Positions 8,252-13,503 of a DNA stretch of 15,098 nt are shown in pieces. Source of the stretch: an uncultured Anaerolineaceae bacterium (GTDB taxonomy: Bacteria > Chloroflexota > Anaerolineae > Anaerolineales > Anaerolineaceae); NCBI GenBank assembly GCA_937894825.1, contig CALCQT010000196.1:1-15098 (forward strand). The letters run 5' to 3'. The notes beneath the pieces were generated by a model. The model saw only the letters and a list, made by a program, of their open reading frames with translations. It did no database searches and was not told where the DNA came from. Numbering within the stretch: the stretch's first letter is position 1; each line of letters opens with the position of its first letter. The translations under genes were made by a program, and so were the position numbers.

Positions 8252-9112
8252 TCAGCGGTGGGCGCCCATAAAGAAAAGCGCAAGCGTACCCGGTCCGGAA
8301 TGGGAACCGATTACCGGCCCGACATCATTAATGACGAATTCTTTTGTTCCGAAAGTCTTTCGGATCAGCTCGACCAGCATTTCAGCATCTTCCAGGCAAT
8401 CTCCATGACAAATGAAGATTCGCTGATTTCCCGGGTCAACAGCCAATTCTTTCATCTTTTGGACCAGCCGGTGGATGGCCTTGTTTCTTCCAAGTGCTTT
8501 TTCTCTCGGGATGAGCCTTCCCAGGTCGTCTACATTCATGACCGGCTTTATATTGAGAACGCTGCCCAGCCAGGCGGTTCCAAGCGTGATCCGGCCGCCG
8601 CGCTGCAGAAAGTGCAGATCGTTGACGGTGAACCAATGATTCACTTTCAGTTTATTGGATTCCAGCCAATTGAAGACCTCTTCCAGATTTTTTCCCGAGT
8701 CGCGTAAGCGTATGGCGGAATCAACCAAAAAGCCAAGCCCCAGTGCGGCTGAGAGCGAATCTACGGTGATTATCCGGCGTCCGGGGTAGGTTGTCTGTCC
8801 GATGATCTCAACCGCCCTCCTGCCGCTCTCCAGCGTGCCACTCAGTGCGCTGGAAAACCCGATGTAGAGAATGTCTTTGCCTTTCTCCAAAGCCTTCTTA
8901 TAAACGGTTACGAAATCTTCCGGATTTGCCTGGCTGGTTTTTGAAATGCTTCCTTTGCGTAAACGGTCATAGAATTCTTTCCCGGTCATTCCGGATGGTG
9001 CAGGCTCCCCGTCAATCGTAAATGTGAGGTTGACGATATCGAGATCCTGATAGGTCGAGGTTAAAGATTCCGGAAGATCGCAACAGGAATCTGTAATGAT
9101 GTGAAAAGACAT
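8252..9112 (-). CDS. DegV family protein (fatty-acid-binding, FakB-like), promoter-proximal copy
   Basis: This 286-residue DegV-family protein is the upstream member of the tandem pair. It has the same landmarks as its twin: TDSCCDLPESL at 7-17, FSSALSGTLESGRRA at about 86-100, HFLQRGGRITLGTAWLGS at about 176-193 and GPVIGSHSGPGTLALFFMG at the end. Differences from the twin cluster around the SGT segment (SSALSGT versus SGVLSGT), in the middle (DSGKNLEEVFN versus DAGKGLEEVSS) and near residues 253-267. Some of these may alter lipid preference, by analogy with FakB1/FakB2, which prefer saturated and unsaturated chains respectively; that is inference. The ATG has GGAGGG five bases upstream, and a TATAAT lies about 50 bp further up. 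Both copies have intact frames and motifs, so neither looks like a pseudogene. Confidence 0.93.
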   Translation of the reverse strand: MSFHIITDSCCDLPESLTSTYQDLDIVNLTFTIDGEPAPSGMTGKEFYDRLRKGSISKTSQANPEDFVTVYKKALEKGKDILYIGFSSALSGTLESGRRAVEIIGQTTYPGRRIITVDSLSAALGLGFLVDSAIRLRDSGKNLEEVFNWLESNKLKVNHWFTVNDLHFLQRGGRITLGTAWLGSVLNIKPVMNVDDLGRLIPREKALGRNKAIHRLVQKMKELAVDPGNQRIFICHGDCLEDAEMLVELIRKTFGTKEFVINDVGPVIGSHSGPGTLALFFMGAHR

Positions 9113-9162
9113 GGTCCCTCCAATTGAATTGTCGATTTGTTTACGTTAACTTTACAAATTCG

Positions 9163-9168
9163 ATTATA
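9163..9168 (-). promoter_or_regulatory. Candidate -10 box of the degV pair
   Basis: On the minus strand a consensus TATAAT lies 50 bp before the first degV ATG; no good -35 was found. Just inside the transcript, around 9133-9157, an imperfect dyad (ATTTGT and ACAAAT arms around a central GTTAAC) could be an operator, but it is weak. Confidence 0.5.
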
Positions 9169-9248
9169 CGCGAATTTTATTTTTCCACTTTCATTTTTGA
9201 AACAGGACTTAAATGGGGTGATTTTTGAAAAAATTGCTGCATCAGTAC

Positions 9249-9347
9249 AGAGGGTGTCCAAAATGCAGTTTTTACGACCGTAGCAGGCTCTATTTGTCCG
9301 CAGATATTGCAGAACAGCTTCATTTTTCGTATTTGGGGACACCCTCT
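9249..9347. mobile_element. MITE-like element with 11-bp terminal inverted repeats
   Basis: AGAGGGTGTCC (9249-9259) reappears as its exact reverse complement GGACACCCTCT at 9337-9347, bounding 99 bp. Just inside both ends is A/T-rich sequence (CAAAATGC at one end, CCCAAATACG read inward at the other). Ends of the GAGGGTGTCC type are seen on several bacterial insertion-sequence families. The interior has no credible reading frame, and no target-site duplication is obvious. It may be a non-autonomous element, an IS remnant with both ends, or an unrelated long hairpin. It lies between the degV promoter and the nrdD promoter. Confidence 0.5.
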
Positions 9348-9406
9348 TGACGATCTCGCCAAAATCAAATTGCCTAAAATCCTGTCCGAATAATAGAAAA
9401 AAAGTT

Positions 9407-9415
9407 TGATATAAT
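9407..9415 (+). promoter_or_regulatory. Extended -10 promoter of the B12-regulated nrdDG unit
   Basis: TGATATAAT is a perfect extended -10 element (TGnTATAAT). No good -35 hexamer is at standard distance, which extended -10 promoters tolerate. Transcription would begin near 9421, a few bases before the first strand of riboswitch P1 at 9426, so the aptamer would form the very 5' end of the RNA. Confidence 0.7.
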
Positions 9416-9425
9416 TTGAGAAAGC

Positions 9426-9528
9426 CTTATGGAACCTGCCTGTCGTGGGTGGTTGAAACAGCAAGGGAAGTCCGGTGAAACTCCGGCACTGTCGCGCAAC
9501 GGTAAAAGTCCGAATGCTTGTCCATAAG
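9426..9528 (+). promoter_or_regulatory. Cobalamin (vitamin B12) riboswitch aptamer
   Basis: The strand carries the conserved cobalamin-aptamer core: AAGGGAAGTCCGGTGAAACT, then CTCCGGCACTGTCGCGCAAC and GGTAAAAGTCCGAATGC. P5 is CCGG/CCGG around TGAAACT; P6 is ACTGT/ACGGT with one G-T pair around CGCGCA. P1 closes perfectly as CTTATGGA (9426-9433) with TCCATAAG (9521-9528). At about 103 nt it is short compared with the classic 200-nt class. It lies upstream of nrdD-nrdG, encoding a B12-independent enzyme, so ligand binding would be expected to switch expression off. Confidence 0.88.
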
Positions 9529-9553
9529 ATATTCATCCTTCGCGATAAAGGTT

Positions 9554-9591
9554 TGAGCGATAAAGGTACTCCGGCGCCTTTCGATGGCTCA
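9554..9591 (+). promoter_or_regulatory. Candidate antiterminator hairpin of the riboswitch
   Basis: TGAGC (9554-9558) can pair with GCTCA (9587-9591), and AAAGG (9562-9566) with CCTTT (9577-9581). This would occupy the first five bases of the terminator's left arm, so the two structures exclude each other. A second option is TTCATCC at 9532-9538 pairing with GGATGAG at 9601-9607. An 11-base direct repeat, GCGATAAAGGT, occurs at 9542-9552 and 9557-9567, giving two alternative AAAGG strands. Pairings were found by eye and not folded. Confidence 0.5.
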
Positions 9592-9613
9592 TCTGTCAGC
9601 GGATGAGCTTTTT
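9587..9613 (+). terminator. Riboswitch-controlled intrinsic terminator upstream of nrdD
   Basis: GCTCATCTG (9587-9595) pairs with CGGATGAGC (9600-9608), including one G-T pair, around a TCAG loop, followed directly by TTTTT. It lies about 60 nt after aptamer P1 and 145 nt before the nrdD start, the expected place for transcriptional attenuation. Confidence 0.85.
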
Positions 9614-9701
9614 CGGGAGACAATTTGGGAGTATTTTTTTATTTCCGAAAATATGAATTCCGAACCGGGCTCTGAGAAGGATTGGTAGCAGTTTATGGCT
9701 T

Positions 9702-9730
9702 GCGAAATGTAATTTAGGATTACGTTTCGT
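9702..9730 (+). promoter_or_regulatory. 12-bp hairpin/dyad just upstream of the nrdD ribosome-binding site
   Basis: GCGAAATGTAAT (9702-9713) pairs with ATTACGTTTCGT (9719-9730) using two G-T pairs around a TTAGG loop. No T tract follows, so it is not an ordinary terminator. It ends 16 bases before the GAGAGG Shine-Dalgarno of nrdD. It could be an operator, a protein-binding hairpin or an RNA stability element. It does not resemble the NrdR-box consensus. Confidence 0.5.
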
Positions 9731-9758
9731 CCAAGCTTTTCAGAAAGAGAGGAAATGA

Positions 9759-11858
9759 ATGATGAACAGGAACCAGGTGAGGAAACCAACGACAATTTTT
9801 GCGGATGAAAAAACACGCTCGTTCAATCAGGAAATTGAGACGAGTTTTCAATTGATTCAGAAGCGTGACGGGCGGATTGTCGCTTTTAACATTGAAAAAA
9901 TCTCCAATGCAATTTTCAGAGCCGCTCAGGCAGTCGGCGGCGACGACGCCGAGAAAGCACGCGAACTTGCGGAAGCAGTCGTGATTTATCTCAAAGTTGA
10001 GAAGCAGATTTCATTGCCGGCCGTTGAGGATGTGCAGGATGCGGTGGAGAAAATCCTGATCGAAAACGGGCATGCCCGTACGGCCAAAGCATATATTTTG
10101 TATCGTGACCGACGGACCCGCATCCGTGAAGGAAAATCGGAGTTGATGGATACGGTTGCGGATATCCTGGTTGAAACCAATCGAGAGAATGCGAATGTCG
10201 GCAATTCCCCTTCCGCCAAAATGCTGCAAATTGCATCCGCGGCCAGCCGCCATTATTATCTTTCGCGATTAATTCCGGAGGATATGTCTCAGGCTCATCG
10301 CAATGGTGATATTCACATTCATGATTTGGATTTCTATGCCAAGACACTGACCTGTCTCCAGATTCCGCTGCGGAAATTGCTCCATAATGGGTTCAACACG
10401 GGCCACGGTTTTATTCGTCCCCCGAAGCGGGCAATGTCGGCAGCGGCATTAGCCGCCATCATTCTTCAGAGTTCTCAAAATGATATGCATGGCGGGCAGT
10501 CATTTGCGTTTTTTGACCGCGATATGGCAGATTTTGTTTCCGGTTCCGGCGAAGGTGAAATTTATCAGGCGATGGAAGGGTTGGTATATAACCTGAACTC
10601 AATGCACAGCCGGGCAGGCTCACAGGTTCCTTTCAGCTCAATCAATCTGGGTTGTGATACCAGCCAGGGCGGACGGGCGATTACTCGTAATCTCCTTTTG
10701 GCTTATGAAAAAGGGATGGGTAAAGGCGAAACACCGATTTTTCCGAACATTATTTTCCGCGTAAAGAGAGGGATCAATTTCGAACCCGGCGATCCGAACT
10801 ATGATCTTTTCCGGCTTGCAATCCGAGTGGCTTCAACCCGGATGAATCCAACTTTCTCTTTCATGGACAGTACCTTTAATCGGGAATTTGGGACTGAAGT
10901 CGCGTATATGGGGTGCCGGACAAGAGTCATTTCTGACAGGTATGGAGAAGCGGTCAGCGATGGCAGGGGAAACCTCTCATTCACGTCCATCAACCTCCCG
11001 CGGCTCGCGATTAAAGCCAAGGGAAATCTGCAAACATTTTTTTCCAACCTTAAGGAAATACTTGTATTGGTGTCCCGCCAGTTGTATCAGCGCTATCAGG
11101 TTCAGTCTCATCTGAAAGTGCGCGATATGCCCTTCTTGATGGGGCAGGGCCTTTATTTGGATTCAGAAAATTTAAGGCCGGAAGACGAGATCCTTTCGGC
11201 AATCCGGCATGGGACTTTATCGATCGGGTTCATCGGATTGGCGGAAACGCTGCATGCTTTGACCGGATCCGAAAACTATGAAGGTCCAGATTTGCAGGCT
11301 TTGGGGTTGGAGATCGTTCGATACATGCGGCAGGTGACTGATCATTTTTCTGATCAATATAATTTGAATTATACACTGCTGGCCACGCCTGCGGAAGGAC
11401 TTTCCGGCCGTTTTGTCGGGATTGACCGCAAACAATTTGGGGCAATTCCGGGGATTACCGATAAAGCTTACTATACCAACAGCTACCATGTCCCTGTCAG
11501 CCGCAAAATATCTTCCTTTAATAAAATGCGTATCGAAGCGCCCTATCATGCGCTCACCAATGCCGGTCATATCAGTTATATCGAATTGGATGCGCCGCCG
11601 GTGCACAATCTGGACGCTGTTGAAGCGATGGTTCGCACGATGGCGGCGGCGGATATTGGGTATGGCGGGATTAACTTCCCGATTGATGAGTGCCATTTCT
11701 GCGGAAATCGCGGTGTAATCGAATCTGAGTGCCCGGTATGTGGAAGCATGGACATTCATCGAGTCCGCCGGATCACCGGTTACCTTTCGACGGTTGACCG
11801 GTTCAACGAAGCGAAAAAATCGGAGCTGGATGACCGGCGCTCGCATGAAAACTTCTGA
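9759..11858 (+). CDS. nrdD: Class III anaerobic ribonucleoside-triphosphate reductase, catalytic subunit
   Basis: This 699-residue glycyl-radical enzyme reduces ribonucleotides to deoxyribonucleotides for DNA synthesis without oxygen. An N-terminal ATP-cone (about 31-125, beginning FQLIQKRDGRIVAFN) gives allosteric activity control. The barrel carries IHIHDLDFY followed by C199 (TLTCLQIPL) and the thiyl-radical cysteine C386 in YMGCRTRV. The C-terminal zinc site is C645-HF-C648 and C658-PV-C661. The radical glycine is G674 in RITGYLS, near the C-terminus as usual. Length is normal for an NrdD with one ATP-cone. The start is ATG at 9759 with AGAGG six bases upstream; the next codon is also ATG, so 9762 is equally possible. 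It is the first gene of a unit with nrdG and lies behind a cobalamin riboswitch and terminator, so B12 probably represses it. Confidence 0.97.
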   Translation: MMNRNQVRKPTTIFADEKTRSFNQEIETSFQLIQKRDGRIVAFNIEKISNAIFRAAQAVGGDDAEKARELAEAVVIYLKVEKQISLPAVEDVQDAVEKILIENGHARTAKAYILYRDRRTRIREGKSELMDTVADILVETNRENANVGNSPSAKMLQIASAASRHYYLSRLIPEDMSQAHRNGDIHIHDLDFYAKTLTCLQIPLRKLLHNGFNTGHGFIRPPKRAMSAAALAAIILQSSQNDMHGGQSFAFFDRDMADFVSGSGEGEIYQAMEGLVYNLNSMHSRAGSQVPFSSINLGCDTSQGGRAITRNLLLAYEKGMGKGETPIFPNIIFRVKRGINFEPGDPNYDLFRLAIRVASTRMNPTFSFMDSTFNREFGTEVAYMGCRTRVISDRYGEAVSDGRGNLSFTSINLPRLAIKAKGNLQTFFSNLKEILVLVSRQLYQRYQVQSHLKVRDMPFLMGQGLYLDSENLRPEDEILSAIRHGTLSIGFIGLAETLHALTGSENYEGPDLQALGLEIVRYMRQVTDHFSDQYNLNYTLLATPAEGLSGRFVGIDRKQFGAIPGITDKAYYTNSYHVPVSRKISSFNKMRIEAPYHALTNAGHISYIELDAPPVHNLDAVEAMVRTMAAADIGYGGINFPIDECHFCGNRGVIESECPVCGSMDIHRVRRITGYLSTVDRFNEAKKSELDDRRSHENF

Positions 11859-12384
11859 CGCGGAAATTTCTGCACGAATTTCCGGCGTTGTGAATGAAAG
11901 CGTCACGGATGGCCCTGGAATGAGAATTGTAGTCTTTTTCCAGGGCTGCGGACATCATTGTCCTGGTTGCCATAATCCGGATACCTGGGATTTTAACCGT
12001 GGGGATATTTACCAAATCTTAGACTTGTTGAAACACTTGGAAATATCCCCGCTGATTCAGGGTGTGACTCTCAGCGGCGGGGATCCTTTCTATCAGCCAA
12101 GGGCCGCTGCGGCGGTTGCGGAGGCGTTCCACAGGATGAATAAAGACGTTTGGGCTTATACCGGGTTCACCTGGGAGACCTTGATGAACTCCAAAGAACC
12201 GGCTATTCATGCCCTGCTCTCGCAATGCGATGTGCTGGTGGATGGCCCGTTCCTTCAGGCGCAAAAAACGCTGGCGCACCCGTTTCGAGGTTCCAGTAAT
12301 CAACGTATCATTGATGTGCCGCAAAGTCTGAGAAATCGGATGCTGATATCATGGGAAGGACTAAACGGGTTTGGTGTTGATTAA
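11830..12384 (+). CDS. nrdG: Anaerobic ribonucleotide reductase-activating protein (radical SAM)
   Basis: This radical-SAM activase uses a [4Fe-4S] cluster and S-adenosylmethionine to install the glycyl radical on NrdD. The cluster motif CxxxCxxC is C40-GHH-C44-PG-C47, preceded by ESVTDGPGMRIVVFFQG, the typical NrdG lead-in. The SAM-binding glycine motif follows as TLSGGDPFYQ. Length is about 184 residues, close to the family norm. The start is uncertain: ATG at 11830 has a nearby GGAG, while ATG at 11845 lies closer to the conserved domain but lacks a Shine-Dalgarno. Either overlaps the end of nrdD (stop at 11858), which implies translational coupling. A longer in-frame reading from 11740 runs inside nrdD and is not supported by homology. 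A strong terminator follows the stop. Confidence 0.95.
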   Translation: MTGARMKTSDAEISARISGVVNESVTDGPGMRIVVFFQGCGHHCPGCHNPDTWDFNRGDIYQILDLLKHLEISPLIQGVTLSGGDPFYQPRAAAAVAEAFHRMNKDVWAYTGFTWETLMNSKEPAIHALLSQCDVLVDGPFLQAQKTLAHPFRGSSNQRIIDVPQSLRNRMLISWEGLNGFGVD

Positions 12385-12437
12385 TCCGGACAAGGATACG
12401 AAACAGGGCAAGCCTGTTCTTTGGTAGTTCTCCAATC

Positions 12438-12471
12438 AAAAGCCCCGCATTCACACTGCGGGGCTTTTTTT
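12438..12471 (+). terminator. Rho-independent terminator of nrdDG
   Basis: AAAAGCCCCGCA (12438-12449) pairs perfectly with TGCGGGGCTTTT (12457-12468) around a 7-nt loop, and the T run continues to 12471. This GC-rich 12-bp stem is the strongest terminator in the window. Confidence 0.95.
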
Positions 12472-12576
12472 AGATTTCCTCTTGTGATGACAACCTTTGT
12501 TAAAAACCGGATAAGTTTACCGACGGGTACCAAATATCCGGTAGAATGAAGGGAGTAAAACTTATGGAGAGAAAGA

Positions 12577-13380
12577 ATGGCGAAGCCTCAGATCGTATTA
12601 ACAAATGATGACGGGATTAAATCTCCCGGCTTGTGGGCAATGGCAGAGCAACTGGTACCATTAGGCGAATTATGGGTCGTTGCTCCGAATAAACAGTGTT
12701 CCGGATCCGGAAGAATTTTTTTTGAAGGATCGGATGGGATTATTGAGGAATGGGAAAACAGGGTAAACGGCTATAATGTGCATACCTATGCCATTGGCGG
12801 TTCTCCTGCGCAGTCGGTTTTTCATGCGATAGAAGAAATCCTGCCTGTCAAGCCGGATCTGGTGGTCAGTGGTATTAACTATGGTGATAACCTGGGAAAT
12901 ATTGTGACAACTTCTGGTACGGTTGGCGCGGCGGTCGAAGCCGCGTCGTTTGGTATCAAGGGGATTGCGATTTCCCTGGAACTTGATTCACAGCGGAATT
13001 ACGAAGAGTACTCACTTGAGGTGGATTTTACTGCCGCTGCCGGATTTGGACGGACCTTTGCTGAGAAAGTGCTGCACAGCGGTTTGCCGGATGGGGTTGA
13101 TTTTCTGAAGATTGACGTGCCGAAGAACGCGACCGGCGAAACACCCTGGCGGCTGACGCGAGTTTCCCGTCTTAGCGGGTGGGGAAAAACAATCAAACGA
13201 ATCGCGTTTAATCTGCCGGCCCCGATTATCTGGTCATCTGAATTTGATTCGAACCTGGTGGAACCGGATTCTGACATTCAGGCTGTTTGTCATGAATTGA
13301 TGGTGGCTGTCAGTCCGATGACAATGGATATGACCGCCAAAAATGATTTCGAATCACTGGAAAATTTTCTGGGAAAATAA
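12577..13380 (+). CDS. surE: 5'/3'-nucleotidase SurE
   Basis: This 267-residue metal-dependent phosphatase of the SurE family removes phosphate from nucleoside 5'- and 3'-monophosphates; some members also cleave short polyphosphate. The N-terminal LTNDDGIKSPGL (8-19) gives the acidic metal ligands D11 and D12. S42 in APNKQCSGSG and the Asn-rich loop SGINYGDNLG (about 98-107) complete the usual metal site. GTVGAAVEAASFGIKGIAIS matches the conserved strand-helix that follows. The C-terminal EPDSDIQAVCHELMVAVSPMTMDMT matches the family's domain-swapped tail. GGAGAG at 12566-12571 precedes the ATG by five bases. A TAGAAT -10-like element at 12542-12547 may serve as promoter, without a clear -35. 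The gene is monocistronic, between the nrdG terminator and a bidirectional terminator. Confidence 0.95.
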   Translation: MAKPQIVLTNDDGIKSPGLWAMAEQLVPLGELWVVAPNKQCSGSGRIFFEGSDGIIEEWENRVNGYNVHTYAIGGSPAQSVFHAIEEILPVKPDLVVSGINYGDNLGNIVTTSGTVGAAVEAASFGIKGIAISLELDSQRNYEEYSLEVDFTAAAGFGRTFAEKVLHSGLPDGVDFLKIDVPKNATGETPWRLTRVSRLSGWGKTIKRIAFNLPAPIIWSSEFDSNLVEPDSDIQAVCHELMVAVSPMTMDMTAKNDFESLENFLGK

Positions 13381-13413
13381 AACCCGGTAATCCGAAAGAT
13401 TCTCGAAAGATAA

Positions 13414-13452
13414 AAAAAGACCGGTGCCTGACTCTCAGGGATCGGTCTTTTT
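13414..13452 (+). terminator. Bidirectional terminator between surE and the PhnE-like permease
   Basis: AAAAAGACCG (13414-13423) pairs with CGGTCTTTTT (13443-13452), and inside it CCTGA pairs with TCAGG around a CTC loop. Runs of A on the left and T on the right allow termination from both sides of the convergent genes. Confidence 0.88.
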
Positions 13453-13503
13453 GTTTACACTTGGACTGCCGATGTCAGCGATAATAATTTGGCGCAAAAA
13501 AGT

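Larger units (their letters stand above)
7324..9140. repeat. Tandem gene duplication covering both degV copies and their leaders
   Basis: The units starting at about 8208 and about 9140 (both read leftward) align through their coding regions. I count 29 substitutions plus one inserted Thr (QTYPG versus QTTYPG) over 285 residues, about 90% identity. Roughly 26 bp of leader before each ATG are also alike, with the pattern AAATCGAYAATTCWATYGG ahead of the Shine-Dalgarno. Sequence beyond the stop codons is not conserved, so the duplicated unit is essentially leader plus gene. Confidence 0.88.

Noticed and set aside
8182..8283. N-terminal extension of the downstream DegV protein
   Set aside because: The extra 34 residues would run back through the intergenic region into the preceding gene. 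Family similarity and the GGAGG site support the ATG at 8179-8181.
8237..8707. 156-codon plus-strand frame opposite the second degV gene
   Set aside because: It is a mirror of degV coding sequence. Similar antisense frames appear opposite the other degV copy because the two genes are duplicates.
9360..9425. NrdR box for the nrdDG promoter
   Set aside because: I looked for an ACACTATATATAGTGT-like palindrome near the -10 and found none; control seems to be through the riboswitch.
9177..9623. Open reading frame of 148 codons on the minus strand across the riboswitch region
   Set aside because: It runs antisense through the aptamer, terminator, promoter and inverted-repeat element, has no recognisable domain and is explained as chance.
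9653..9688. Short upstream frame of 11 codons in the nrdD leader
   Set aside because: No Shine-Dalgarno precedes it and nothing shows it is translated. It may matter only if the leader is conserved.
11740..11829. Earlier start for nrdG inside nrdD
   Set aside because: These codons overlap the zinc-site and glycyl-radical end of NrdD in another frame and have no NrdG similarity.
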